Counted from the first letter of the stretch, positions 20,436-29,608 are shown. The stretch: DNA of 60,558 nt from JBKHYJ01 sp046565505 (GCA_046565505.1 JBKHYJ010000078.1:1-60558); one strand, 5' to 3'. The notes: generated by a model not told the origin, from the letters alone. A program made the numbers and translations.

Positions 20436-21356
20436 ATGCTAGCTGCGCTATTGGCACTACTCCAGGAAGTACCTGAGCCCGCGGTCGAGAAGCTTGAAGG
20501 GACCGCACACGAAGCGGTCGAGCACGCCGCCGAGAGCGAGCCCTGGCTGGTCGAGCAGGCCAACCACATCTTCGGCCCGCTCGCGCTGAAGATTGAGGGG
20601 GCGATCATGCCCCCGATTTATCACCTCTTCGGCGCGCACTGGACGCCGCCGCCCGCCGACAGGGCCATCCCCGAGCATGTAGTGCTCGCGATCGTCTTGT
20701 TCATCATTTGCGTCGTGGGCGTGCTACTGCTTCGCGGGAGGCTCTCAGTGGACCGGCCGTCGAAGGGCCAGCAGTTGCTCGAAATGATAGTGGAGCAGAT
20801 TCGGGGCTTGCTCGAACAGGTCATAGGCCCGTACGGCCGCCGCTACGTCCCGGTCGTCGCCTCCTTCGCCATCTTCATTCTGGTAGGGAACCTGATGGGC
20901 TTCATCCCCGGGCTCGGCGCGCCCACCGAAAGCATCAACGTGACGGGCGCGCTCGGGGTCACGTCGTTTCTGTATTACATCGGGATGGGGTTCCGGCAGC
21001 AAGGGATAGGCTACCTGAAGCACTTCACGGGGGGGCTGACGGGCTGGCTGTTCCCCATAGGCATTCTGATCTTCTTCGTGGAGATCATATCGAACACCGT
21101 TCGCCCCGTTACGCTCTCGCTCCGCCTGTTCGTGAACATGTTCGCCGACCATCAGATCGGCGGGACGTTCCTGGACCTCGTGGCGCCGCTCGTCCCGATA
21201 TTCACGATAGTGCTCGGGCTGTTCGTGGCGTTCGTGCAGACGTTCATATTCATAATGCTTTCGATGGTCTACCTGTCGGAGACCGTGCCGCACGAGGAGC
21301 ACGACCACGAAGAACACGGGCACACGCGCGACGCCGCGATGGCCGAGGCGCATTGA
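20436..21356 (+). CDS. atpB: F0F1 ATP synthase subunit a
   Basis: 306-residue membrane protein forming the stator side of the proton channel. The essential arginine lies in TLSLRLFVNMFADHQ, and GNLMGFIPGL is the conserved helix before it. The N-terminal 70 residues are polar and acidic and probably periplasmic. The last 25 residues are histidine- and glutamate-rich (HEEHDHEEHGHTRD). A GGAG Shine-Dalgarno lies 11 nt before the ATG. It follows atpI by 3 nt and is separated from atpE by 422 nt. atpF, H, A, G, D and C are not in the window. Confidence 0.96.
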   Translation: MLAALLALLQEVPEPAVEKLEGTAHEAVEHAAESEPWLVEQANHIFGPLALKIEGAIMPPIYHLFGAHWTPPPADRAIPEHVVLAIVLFIICVVGVLLLRGRLSVDRPSKGQQLLEMIVEQIRGLLEQVIGPYGRRYVPVVASFAIFILVGNLMGFIPGLGAPTESINVTGALGVTSFLYYIGMGFRQQGIGYLKHFTGGLTGWLFPIGILIFFVEIISNTVRPVTLSLRLFVNMFADHQIGGTFLDLVAPLVPIFTIVLGLFVAFVQTFIFIMLSMVYLSETVPHEEHDHEEHGHTRDAAMAEAH

Positions 21357-21778
21357 CCGGGAGCGCGGGCGGCGGCAGAAGCGCCCGGCAGTCACCAGTT
21401 TGTGATTAGTCAATCAACGATTCGCGGCGACAGGCTAACAGCCGTCGCCCGGCGTTCATAGCTCGTTGCCAATAACCGCGGAGGGTGAGAGGCAGGCTGT
21501 TTATAGAAGTCGATCGCGCGCGCCGCTGGAGCCTTGCCGAATTTGGGGAGGGGCAAGAGTATACCGGGCACGTGGAAATAATTCGGGGCCTGATTATCAC
21601 ACTCCTCCTGATGATAACCCCTTACGGCGGGGGGCGGGGATCGGGGTCCGGGTGCCGGCCAGAATATCTTTTCATACACGCGGCCGGCGTCTGACACCTA
21701 ACCGCTGAAACCGTCGTTCAACCCCCCGGCGCGGCCTCGCGCCGGCACGAATTCGCTTTACACCACAGGAGGATGATA
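21357..21778. other. 422-nt gap between atpB and atpE
   Basis: Longer than is usual inside an ATP synthase operon. No open frame in it has a plausible start and recognisable product. Short hydrophobic stretches (near 21590-21620) do not carry a ribosome binding site. It may hold a separate promoter or an mRNA processing site that lets atpE be made in excess, as required for a c ring, but no consensus element is evident. Confidence 0.6.
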
Positions 21779-22105
21779 ATGCTGAGAATGAAATTGTTCG
21801 TGATGTCGGCGCTCTTCACGCTGATAGCCGTCGGCACGGCTGCCGCGCAGACCGCGCCCGGCCCGACAGGGGCGGCCAGCGGAGGCGGTAATTTCTGGGT
21901 CTTCCCCGCGATGGGGTCGTTCGCGGTCGGCATAGCCGCGCTCGGCGGCGCGCTCGGCGACGGCCGCGCGATAGCGGCGGCCTGCGAAGGCACGGCGCGC
22001 AACCCCGGCGCGGGCGGGCGCATATTCACCATGCTGCTGCTCGGGCTGGCGCTCATCGAAACGCTCGTGCTGTTCACGTTCTTGACCGCGTTTTTAAGGC
22101 TCTAG
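21779..22105 (+). CDS. atpE: F0F1 ATP synthase subunit c with N-terminal signal-like segment
   Basis: 108 residues from the ATG at 21779, placed 6 nt after AGGAGG; an ATG at 21773 overlaps that site and is unlikely. Residues 1-24 form a signal-like segment ending AAAQ, then a Gly-rich stretch, then the two c-subunit helices (about 44-70 and 82-107) joined by the ARNP loop. The ion-binding carboxylate is E94 in ALIETL. Aspartate D61 (LGDGRA) stands where other c subunits usually have Gln or Asn. The signal-like extension is longer than the standard 75-85 residue c subunit and must be removed or act as membrane insertion aid. Confidence 0.93.
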   Translation: MLRMKLFVMSALFTLIAVGTAAAQTAPGPTGAASGGGNFWVFPAMGSFAVGIAALGGALGDGRAIAAACEGTARNPGAGGRIFTMLLLGLALIETLVLFTFLTAFLRL

Positions 22106-22127
22106 TCAGCCGCGGCCCGGCAGGTAA

Positions 22128-22157
22128 GGGGAGGCCTCGCGCCTCCCTTTTTATTTT
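22128..22157 (+). terminator. Intrinsic terminator after atpE
   Basis: A perfect 7-bp GC-rich stem, GGGAGGC (22129-22135) with GCCTCCC (22141-22147), loop CTCGC, followed by TTTTTATTTT. It lies 23 nt after the atpE stop and closes the atpI-atpB-atpE transcript. Confidence 0.92.
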
Positions 22158-22202
22158 CTGACTGCGGCCGGTAAACTCTAATAGAAGCTCGGAGGCATCA
22201 CC

Positions 22203-23729
22203 ATGCGATTATTCAAAGAGAGTGTCATCGAACTCATCACGCAGACTTCGACCAACCTCCCGCCCGACGTGCGCGACGCGATGGCCGAAGCGTTAGGCCG
22301 CGAGAATGCCGCGACCAGCGCCGGGACCGCGCTCGCGGTCATCGCCACAAACATCGACATGGCGAGCGACGGCGAAGGCCCGATATGCCAGGACACGGGG
22401 ATGCCCACCTTCGAGGTAAAGACCCCCGTCGGGGCCAACCAGATCGAGATGAAGGGCCTGATCCGCGAAGCCATCGCCGAGGCCACGCGGCGCGGCAAGC
22501 TCAGGCCAAACTCAGTGGACTCGATAACGGGCGAGAACTCCGGCGATAACCTCGGCCCCGGTACGCCCGTCATTCACTTCGACCAGTGGGAGAACGACGG
22601 CGAAGTCGAGATCAAGCTGCTGCTGAAAGGGGGCGGCTGCGAGAATAAAAATATTCAATACTCGCTGCCGGCAGAGCTTCCTCACCTCGGCCGCGCGGGC
22701 CGCGACCTCGACGGGGTCCGCAAGTGCATCCTCCATGCCGTGTGGCAGGCCCAGGGGCAGGGGTGTAGCGCGGGCGCAATCGGCGTGTGCATAGGCGGCG
22801 ACCGCACGTCCGGCTACCAGCATGCGAAGGAGCAGCTCTTCCGCACGCTCGACGACGCGAATGCGGACCCGCGCCTGGCGCGGATCGAGGACTACGTGAT
22901 GGAGGCGGCCAACACGCTCGGCATTGGCGCAATGGGTTTCGGCGGCGGCGTGACCTTGATAGGCTGCAAGGTCGGCGCGCTCAATCGGCTGCCGGCAAGC
23001 TTTTTCGTCTCGGTCGCCTACGACTGCTGGGCGTTCCGCCGCCTCGGCGTGGTGCTGGACGCGGAGACGGGGGAGATAAAGCGATGGCTCTACCGGGATG
23101 AAAAGCAGCCGCGACAGCGAAAGGCTACCGGCGAAGGCTTTAGCCTGACGGGGAACGAAAAGCGGCTGAGCGCCCCCGTGAGCGAGAGTCAGATTCGCTC
23201 GCTCGAAGTGGGCGACGTCGTAATGGTTTCGGGCGAAATGTTTACGGGGCGCGACGCGGTTCACTCTTACTTGATGAAGCACGAGCCGCCCGTCGATTTA
23301 AGCGGGGCGGTGCTTTATCACTGCGGCCCTGTGGTGATGAAAAACAACGGGAGCTATAAGATCACGGCCGCGGGGCCGACGACGAGCATACGCGAGGAGC
23401 CTTACCAGGCTGACATCATAAAGCGGTACGGCGTGCGCGCCGTGATGGGCAAAGGCGGGATGGGCAAGCGCACGCTCGACGCGATGAGCGAAGCGGGCGC
23501 CGTCTACCTCAACGCCATAGGCGGCGCGGCGCAGTATTACGCGCGCTGCGTGGAGCAGGTGCTCGGCGTGAGCCTGATGGAGTTCGGGATACCTGAAGCG
23601 ATGTGGCACCTCCAGGTCCGCGACTTCCCGGCCATAGTCACGATGGATTCGCACGGCAACTCGCTGCACGCGGACGTTGAGAAGGCGTCGGCCGTGATGC
23701 TTGAAAAGCTCGCCGCGCCCGTGTTCTGA
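22203..23729 (+). CDS. Class I (iron-sulfur) fumarate hydratase
   Basis: 508 residues, the fused alpha-beta form of the oxygen-sensitive TCA-cycle fumarase that interconverts fumarate and malate. N-terminal part about 1-290, with candidate [4Fe-4S] cysteines in GPICQDTGMP, KGGGCENKN and TLIGCKVG. The C-terminal part, about 320-508, is the beta domain with SGEMFTGRDAVHSYL, GKGGMGKRTLDAM and the terminal LEFG-type MEFGIPEAMWHL. A GGAGG site lies 7 nt before the ATG. It is a single-gene unit directly after the ATP synthase terminator. Tartrate dehydratase is the main alternative but usually has two subunits. Confidence 0.92.
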   Translation: MRLFKESVIELITQTSTNLPPDVRDAMAEALGRENAATSAGTALAVIATNIDMASDGEGPICQDTGMPTFEVKTPVGANQIEMKGLIREAIAEATRRGKLRPNSVDSITGENSGDNLGPGTPVIHFDQWENDGEVEIKLLLKGGGCENKNIQYSLPAELPHLGRAGRDLDGVRKCILHAVWQAQGQGCSAGAIGVCIGGDRTSGYQHAKEQLFRTLDDANADPRLARIEDYVMEAANTLGIGAMGFGGGVTLIGCKVGALNRLPASFFVSVAYDCWAFRRLGVVLDAETGEIKRWLYRDEKQPRQRKATGEGFSLTGNEKRLSAPVSESQIRSLEVGDVVMVSGEMFTGRDAVHSYLMKHEPPVDLSGAVLYHCGPVVMKNNGSYKITAAGPTTSIREEPYQADIIKRYGVRAVMGKGGMGKRTLDAMSEAGAVYLNAIGGAAQYYARCVEQVLGVSLMEFGIPEAMWHLQVRDFPAIVTMDSHGNSLHADVEKASAVMLEKLAAPVF

Positions 23730-23817
23730 GGCGCGGCCGAGACAGAAGCAAGGCCGGCCGCGCGAGCCGCCTGAACGTCCAGTGGCGTTCGGCGGCCCGG
23801 GCGGCGGCTTTCACCCG

Positions 23818-24969
23818 TCAGCTTTTCACCCTCACCCACACGTTCCTTTTACCGAGGATGAAATACACCAGCCCGACGAGCGCCGCCGCGTTCATCACCG
23901 AAAAGACGTAGGCGAAATTCAAGAGCCGCACCTTACGCTTGCGCTTCAGCAGGTAGCCACCGGCCAGTACGCTGGCGTAGAAAAGAAGCTGGGCCGCGAA
24001 GCTCACTTCGTAAAACACGCCCGCGCCGCCCCGGGGCGACCCGACCAGGAGCGCGTTCGTCACGAGCAGTATCAGTAGAAAGACGGGGGCCGCCAGCCGC
24101 ATGAGCTTATGCGAGTAGAACTGGAAGAGCAGCCCGCTGGTAGGGATAAGTAATCGCGGCATCAACTGGCATAGCTGGTAATTGCCCATCAGCGTGCGCA
24201 CCTTGCGCGAAAACTCCCTGGCGGCCGAATCCGTGGTCATGTCATGCGCCCGCGCCTTCTCTTCAAACACGACCCGGCGGCCGCGCAGCGCTATGCGCAT
24301 CGGCGTGTAAACGTCGTCGAGTATCGTCATCGGCGGCAGCGGCTCCCACAGCTCGCGCCGTATCGCGTAAATCGCGCCGGTCGCCCCGATGACGGAGCCG
24401 GACCGGCTTTCACTCTTACGTATCCACTTTTCGTATTTCCAGTAAAGGCCGACCCCTTCGCCCACGGACGCGCCGGGCGGGCCGTCAAGCAGTAGCTCGC
24501 CCGACACCGCGCCCACGCGCCGGTCCGCAAAATTCGCCACAAGCTCTTTGATCGCGCCCGGCTCGAATCTCTGCCGGGCGTCCGCGAACAGGATGACCTC
24601 GCCCGACGCCGCTTCGACTCCGACGTTGAGCGCGGCGGCCTTGCCCATCCGCTTATCGTAAGCGAAGACGCGCACGCGGTCTGAGGCATGGCGGCGCGCT
24701 TCGTCGGCCGTCAGGTCGGTCGAGCCGTCCGAGACGAGGATGATTTCCAGCCGGTCCGGCGGGTAATCGCACTCAAATAGGTTGTTGATTCGCGCTTCGA
24801 TGTTGCCGGCTTCGTTGTGGCACGCGATGACGACTGACACGCGAGGCGCGGCCGGAGATTTCAGCACGTTCTTCCTGCGCAGCCGCGCGAGCAACCAGAT
24901 GGCCGCGGGGTAGCCTAAGTACGTGTAGATGATGGCCGCGGTAGAAATCCAGAAAAGTGATTTTGCCAT
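23818..24969 (-). CDS. Membrane-anchored family 2 glycosyltransferase
   Basis: 383 residues. One N-terminal membrane helix (about 5-25), a GT2 catalytic domain (about 40-265) and three to four C-terminal helices (about 280-375). Motifs: VSVVIACHNEAGNI, LVSDGSTD, and a DARQR sequence at the DXD position, with TILDDVYTPMR and the acceptor-region EKARAHD downstream. The Q-x-x-R-W motif of processive synthases is not seen; FSRKVRTLMGN occupies that region. It likely adds a sugar to a lipid-linked or surface polysaccharide and fits the neighbouring exopolysaccharide genes, although its strand-mates begin 2 kb away. Confidence 0.9.
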   Translation of the reverse strand: MAKSLFWISTAAIIYTYLGYPAAIWLLARLRRKNVLKSPAAPRVSVVIACHNEAGNIEARINNLFECDYPPDRLEIILVSDGSTDLTADEARRHASDRVRVFAYDKRMGKAAALNVGVEAASGEVILFADARQRFEPGAIKELVANFADRRVGAVSGELLLDGPPGASVGEGVGLYWKYEKWIRKSESRSGSVIGATGAIYAIRRELWEPLPPMTILDDVYTPMRIALRGRRVVFEEKARAHDMTTDSAAREFSRKVRTLMGNYQLCQLMPRLLIPTSGLLFQFYSHKLMRLAAPVFLLILLVTNALLVGSPRGGAGVFYEVSFAAQLLFYASVLAGGYLLKRKRKVRLLNFAYVFSVMNAAALVGLVYFILGKRNVWVRVKS

Positions 24970-25342
24970 GAGAGACCCCTGCCGATCTCCGAGACAGAAC
25001 CCCCTCTCACTGGTGAAATGATTAAAGCCTGGCGCTTTCCGCGAAATCGAATACTATTCCCTTCGCTCCCCGAAGAGTGGTATAAGAGTGCCGGGATAAA
25101 TCGCGGCGGCGTCAGACATAGCGCCGCCCGCCCTTCAGTTTCGCCTCCTGCCTCCGTACGTTCGTGAGCCATCCGCTTACGGGCGGCCCGAAAAATCGCC
25201 CACAGCATGCCCTCGAAGAGACACCGGGACGGCCGCCGCGGCTGTCGCTAAAAGATGAAAGGCGCCGCCCGAGACCGCGCCTCTTATAAGATACGGGGCC
25301 CGTGATTTGATTACTCGCATTCGAATAGTGGGGGAATGATTC
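24970..25342. other. 373-nt divergent intergenic region
   Basis: Lies between the starts of the glycosyltransferase (minus) and the sigma-like gene (plus), so it should carry promoters for both. A 10-bp palindrome, TCTTATAAGA, is at 25282-25291. A strong GGGGGA ribosome binding site precedes the ATG at 25343. No other gene is apparent. Confidence 0.6.
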
Positions 25343-26641
25343 ATGACGGAGATTGACTGGGCCGGCCTGCTCGTCGAAGAAGACGTCGAAGGGCTATGGA
25401 ACGGCCTGTACCAGCTCGTATCGCGCCACCCGGCCATCAGGCCGCTGCACTTCGCCACAGACGGGGCCGCCGTCTCGTCGCAGACAGAGATCAACGCCGA
25501 CCTCGCGCAGGAGTTGTTCCTAGAGTTGTTTCAGAAGCAGCGATTCGACCATTACATGGCGAATCGCTACAACAGCACGGAGATTGAAAACGAGCTTGCG
25601 CATATAGAGATACCCAACCTCGTCGGCGCGCGGCTCAGGAAACGTTACCCGGAATCGTTCAGGATGGCGCGGCGGGTGAGCGCGCTGCTCAAGACGAGCG
25701 CGCGGTTCCGAAGGTTCGGCCCGGAGGCTGACGCCGGGGCAGACGAAACGCACGCGCCCGCGAGCGAGGGTAAGTCGAAGCGGCGCGGGCGCCCGAAGAA
25801 AATGGCCGCCGCGCCCGCGAAACGCTGCGAGGCAAAACAGGCTCCTATCGTCGAAGACGACGACGACCTCGAAGTCTTCGACGACGCTTCGGAAGAAGGG
25901 CTTTCAGGCCCCAAGAAGAATGCCCGAGGCGGCGAGCCCAGGCGCCGCCGGATGGTCAATCAAGTATTCGGCCTCGGCGAGTGGCCTCGCTCGAAGGAGA
26001 TTCGCGATTCGGGCCATTTCACGGAATCGATCAAGAGCGTGCCCATGAGGCGGCGTGACACTCGGCTGGTCGGGCGTTCGGGCTCATCGCAGTTGATACT
26101 CTCGAACCCGGACCTGGAGGACCTGATAGCAGAGGTGCTCGCGGCGATTGATTCGCCCGCTGACGTGCGGACGTTGCGCCAACTGGTCTTGTCTAAGATC
26201 CCTCTGCAAGATTATAACGTCGCGTCGCTCGACGAAGAGTTGAGCGCGGGCAATAACGGCGGGACCATCCGGCGCGAGGCGACCGACACGCGAAGGACGC
26301 CGGAAGACGCGCTGCTGCGCGGGGAGCAGGACGACAGGGCGACGGAGATGGCCGGCGAATTCCTCGTGTCGCTCCGCCGCGCCGTGAATAACAATGAGCG
26401 GCGGTATGAGCGGCTGCTCACCACCCTCTGGCACTGCTATTACGACCCCCGTGGGCCCTCGCAGTTAGAGATCGCGCGGCTGCTCGGGGTCTCCGATTCG
26501 CTCGTCAGCGATAATCGCCGGCTGATCGAACACGAGTTGAAAAAGCTGAAGCTTTCAATAGAAGATGGGGCCGTCTTCTCCGAATCGTTGCAGAGGCTGA
26601 TTACTCCCGCCGAGCAGCTCCTTTCGCATTACTCCCACTGA
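25343..26641 (+). CDS. Sigma-70-like protein of unusual architecture
   Basis: 432 residues. The C-terminus (about 340-405) resembles sigma region 4 or a related winged HTH: RRYERLLTTLWHCYYD followed by SQLEIARLLGVSDSLVSDNR and a basic helix. Residues about 50-115 form a conserved-looking helical block (AQELFLELFQKQRFDHYM, IPNLVGARLRKRYPESFR) that could be a region-2-like or recognition domain. A charged, low-complexity linker with an Arg/Lys-Pro tract and an EDDDDLEVFDD run separates them. Region 1.2 and 2.4 motifs of housekeeping sigma factors are not evident. It may be a non-canonical sigma factor or a DNA-binding regulator of the adjacent polysaccharide genes. Confidence 0.55.
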   Translation: MTEIDWAGLLVEEDVEGLWNGLYQLVSRHPAIRPLHFATDGAAVSSQTEINADLAQELFLELFQKQRFDHYMANRYNSTEIENELAHIEIPNLVGARLRKRYPESFRMARRVSALLKTSARFRRFGPEADAGADETHAPASEGKSKRRGRPKKMAAAPAKRCEAKQAPIVEDDDDLEVFDDASEEGLSGPKKNARGGEPRRRRMVNQVFGLGEWPRSKEIRDSGHFTESIKSVPMRRRDTRLVGRSGSSQLILSNPDLEDLIAEVLAAIDSPADVRTLRQLVLSKIPLQDYNVASLDEELSAGNNGGTIRREATDTRRTPEDALLRGEQDDRATEMAGEFLVSLRRAVNNNERRYERLLTTLWHCYYDPRGPSQLEIARLLGVSDSLVSDNRRLIEHELKKLKLSIEDGAVFSESLQRLITPAEQLLSHYSH

Positions 26642-26784
26642 AAGGGCCGAAAAAGTCCCGGCGAGAAGATGGGCGGCGGATTTTCTTAGCGGAGTATTCT
26701 GTTTCTGTGGCCCAGCGCGGCGCTGCTGGTCGCGGCGAACCTGGGCATTGCTTCTCGTCACAGGCGCGTCATCCGCCGCGCGGC

Positions 26785-27126
26785 CTACATCATGCGGTTG
26801 CTGCCGCAGTAAAATCGGCGGAGCATTTCGTCCACTTCTTTCTTCCCTATGGCTTCAAATACTACGCTCGGCGGAATGTTCAATCCTTCGGCAAGCCTCA
26901 GCGCGCTCTCGACGTTCAGCGTGGTCACGACTGATGACAGTATCTTCGACAGCAAGCCCTGGTCGAAGCCCGTCTGGCGGCAGAAATCAACTTGCCTCAG
27001 CCCCCGCTGCCGCAGGCGGTCGCTGACGAGCGCGGCCAGGGGGCTGCGGCGGGGGTCGGCGTTCGAGCCGCTTGCGTGTAAAGTGGTGTCCGTCTCTTTC
27101 GCGAACTGGAATCTTGGATTAGACAT
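26785..27126 (-). CDS. XRE-family helix-turn-helix protein
   Basis: 113 residues from the ATG at 27126, which has a GAGGA site 7 nt upstream; a longer form beginning at 27192 is possible. The HTH lies at about residues 30-85: LRQVDFCRQTGFDQGLLSKILS followed by a third helix and NVESALRLAEGLNIPPSVVFEAI. The N-terminal 28 residues are polar. It lies 119 nt downstream of the Wza-like gene on the same strand, as the last gene of the polysaccharide set, so it may regulate that operon. Confidence 0.82.
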   Translation of the reverse strand: MSNPRFQFAKETDTTLHASGSNADPRRSPLAALVSDRLRQRGLRQVDFCRQTGFDQGLLSKILSSVVTTLNVESALRLAEGLNIPPSVVFEAIGKKEVDEMLRRFYCGSNRMM

Positions 27127-27244
27127 TCCTGTGTCCTCGGTCCTCAATCTATTTAGCTTCCGCCGTGCGGCTGAACGGCCGGCCGCGTCCACTCCGCCGG
27201 CGCCATCGAGCCTCGCGCCGCGTCGGGCCGGGTCAAGCGATCAG

Positions 27245-28072
27245 TCAGCGCCCGCCGCGCATGAGAAATGTTACGAAACCAGTGACGCCCATCATGCTGG
27301 TAACCTTTCCGACCTTCTTGAACAGGTTTCCGTGTACGATGATCGTATCGCCCGAGCGCAGGTAAGCGTTCTCTTCCGGGCCGGCTTTCCCTTTGAGTAT
27401 CCTCTTCACATCGACCGAAAGCATCTGCACGCGGCCGTCTTCGTACTGGCGGAGCACGGATACGTTCTGGCTGCCGGTTTCGAGTATGCCGCCCGCCTGC
27501 GTGATAGCGTCAAGCACGCGCAACGGCCGCGTCATAATCATAAGGCCGGGGGATTTCACGTCGCCGAGTATACCTATCTTCGCGCTCTGCGCTTCGAGCA
27601 GCGATAGCGTCACGCGCGGCTCCCTGATAAACTCGGCCACGGCCGAGGAGAAATACTCTTGAAGCTGCGGCAGAGTTTTCCCCACCACGGTCACGTTCCC
27701 CAGCAGCGGGAAGTAGATTTTTCCGACGGGCGAAACGGCCACCCTTTCGACCGAGTCTTCGGGGTGCTTATCAATATATATGCCTAGCACGTCGCCCGGC
27801 CCCAGCCTGTAAGACGCGTAGAAATTCTGATACACCGAATCTATCTGCGCCTGTATTGACGCCTCGTCTGAAGCACTGACGGGCTCGGCGGTCTGAAGCC
27901 CGCGCGCATCCGCCGCGGGCCGTGCATCACCATTTTTGCCGGCCGCGCGCGGGCGGCTCTCGTCAACGTGCGCCGGCGCGAGATTAGACGCAGTCTGCGC
28001 GGAGATTGACGGGGCGAATACGTACACACCCACCAACGCGATAATTGCCAGGCTAATGATTCTCTTTGCCAT
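27245..28072 (-). CDS. Wza-like polysaccharide export protein
   Basis: 275 residues from the ATG at 28072, chosen because AGGAG lies 6 nt upstream and a signal peptide then begins (AKRIISLAIIALVGVYVFA). The Poly_export domain spans about 80-165 (YRLGPGDVLGIYIDKHPEDS, then VGKIYFPLLGNVTV), followed by a soluble-ligand-binding beta-grasp (SLBB) domain at about 170-250. No lipobox cysteine is seen, unlike E. coli Wza, so anchoring may differ. The protein would form the outer-membrane exit pore for a polysaccharide chained by the upstream Wzz and BY-kinase-like proteins. Confidence 0.92.
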   Translation of the reverse strand: MAKRIISLAIIALVGVYVFAPSISAQTASNLAPAHVDESRPRAAGKNGDARPAADARGLQTAEPVSASDEASIQAQIDSVYQNFYASYRLGPGDVLGIYIDKHPEDSVERVAVSPVGKIYFPLLGNVTVVGKTLPQLQEYFSSAVAEFIREPRVTLSLLEAQSAKIGILGDVKSPGLMIMTRPLRVLDAITQAGGILETGSQNVSVLRQYEDGRVQMLSVDVKRILKGKAGPEENAYLRSGDTIIVHGNLFKKVGKVTSMMGVTGFVTFLMRGGR

Positions 28073-28153
28073 CTTCGCTCCTAAGATCACTCGGGCGTTC
28101 TCAGACATTGAGCCGCGCCTCCGCGCAGCCGGGTACTGACGACTGAGCATCGA

Positions 28154-29527
28154 TCACCGGCCCCCGCGGCCGAACAGAACGGTCTTGACCGTCTCGAACA
28201 CTATGACCGCGTCGAGCAGCAGCGACTGGTTCTTGATGTAGTAGAGGTCGTACCTTAATTTCTCAATGGCGTCTTCGACAGACGCGCCGTACGGGTACTT
28301 GATCTGCGCCCACCCGGTCACGCCGGGTTTGATGAGGTGTCGCTGAGAGTAGTACGGGACGATCTCGCTCAACTGCTCGACAAAGACCGGGCGCTCGGGC
28401 CGCGGGCCCACGAAATTCATGTCGCCGCGGATGACGTTGACGAACTGCGGCAGCTCGTCGAGCCTCAGCTTGCGTATGACGCGGCCGACGCGGGTGACGC
28501 GCGGGTCAGACGCTTCCGCCCACACAGGGCCCGAGCCTGATTCGGCTTCGGCGCACATCGAGCGAAACTTGATTATCTTGAACGGGCGCCCGTTCCTTCC
28601 CACGCGCTCCTGCGTGTAGAAGATGGGGCCATGCGAATCGAGCTTCACGGCGATGGCGGTCAAAATCATGATCGGCAGCGACAGCACGAAGCCCGCCGCC
28701 GCAAGCCCCACGTTGAGCACCCTGCGGACATGATTGGCGACGGCCGAGTACCGGCTGCCGCGCGAGAAGATCAGCCACGAGGGGCGGAGCATCTCGCTGG
28801 CGATCTTGCCCGTCAGCCGCTCGTAATACTGCGCGCTCTCCTCCACCGCGACGCGCCCGCTGAGCGTGAGGTTCAGTAACTCTTCCGTGGGGAATTTGCC
28901 CCGGCGGTCCTCGACCGCGACGACTATGCGGTCAACCTGGTGGCGCTCCACCAACGCGCCTATGTCATCCGTCAGCCCGAGCACCGTAGGGTTTATCAAG
29001 CTCTTACCGACAAGCTCCGGCGTGTTGTCAACGAAGCCTACCACGTGAAAGCCCGCGCTGCGGCGTTCGAGCGTCGCGCGCGCGATTTCGATGGCTTGCT
29101 CGCCCGAGCCTAGTATCAGCACGCGCTCGCGGACCCCGAGGTGCGGGTGGCCCTCAGCCCAGGCGACCACCAGGCGCCATGCCGGAATCAGAGCGGCGAC
29201 GAAGGACATCTCCACAAGAAAAATTCCGCGGCCCAGCTCCAGCGTCGGCACGGCGTAGAAGAGTATGGACAGCAGAGCCGTCGCGGCGCACAGCGCCAGG
29301 CACAGGCTCGTGATTACGTGGCGGTAGCTGCGATTAGTGCGCAGGTCGTAGAGGTCGAAGAGGTAGAATGCCGACTGGATCACGAACGTCACGAGCAGTA
29401 ACTTCATCCACCCGCGCCGGGAGAAAAGCTCTGGCGAAGTGTCGTCTCCCAGCCGGGCGTAGGCGGCAGCAAACCCGATCGTCAAAAGCAAGGGGGTCTC
29501 AACCGCGACCAAAAACAGACGTCTCAT
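28154..29527 (-). CDS. Polyprenyl glycosylphosphotransferase (WcaJ/WbaP type)
   Basis: 457 residues from the ATG at 29527, which has GGAGGA 8 nt upstream; an upstream in-frame start adds 25 poorly conserved residues. Four N-terminal helices, then a nucleotide-binding-like CoA_binding domain (about 130-230, ILGSGEQAIEIARATLERR), one helix (about 265-290) and the bacterial sugar transferase domain (about 290-455) with KIIKFRSMCAEAES and RKLRLDELPQFVNVIRGDMN. It would start repeat-unit assembly by moving a sugar phosphate onto undecaprenyl phosphate. It lies between the BY-kinase-like gene and the Wza-like gene. Confidence 0.94.
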   Translation of the reverse strand: MRRLFLVAVETPLLLTIGFAAAYARLGDDTSPELFSRRGWMKLLLVTFVIQSAFYLFDLYDLRTNRSYRHVITSLCLALCAATALLSILFYAVPTLELGRGIFLVEMSFVAALIPAWRLVVAWAEGHPHLGVRERVLILGSGEQAIEIARATLERRSAGFHVVGFVDNTPELVGKSLINPTVLGLTDDIGALVERHQVDRIVVAVEDRRGKFPTEELLNLTLSGRVAVEESAQYYERLTGKIASEMLRPSWLIFSRGSRYSAVANHVRRVLNVGLAAAGFVLSLPIMILTAIAVKLDSHGPIFYTQERVGRNGRPFKIIKFRSMCAEAESGSGPVWAEASDPRVTRVGRVIRKLRLDELPQFVNVIRGDMNFVGPRPERPVFVEQLSEIVPYYSQRHLIKPGVTGWAQIKYPYGASVEDAIEKLRYDLYYIKNQSLLLDAVIVFETVKTVLFGRGGR

Positions 29528-29608
29528 TTTTATTCTTCCTCCACGGCCGTTCCACCCCGACGGGCTGCAACCGGGTGCGGGGCTATAACTCTGGATTCGC
29601 AAACGATT

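Noticed and set aside
21779..22105. Sodium-type ATP synthase c subunit
   Set aside because: The Gln is replaced by Asp61 and the Glu-Ser-Thr pattern is incomplete, so sodium specificity cannot be claimed.
25282..25291. TCTTATAAGA palindrome as operator
   Set aside because: A single 10-bp AT-rich palindrome is too weak to call a binding site.
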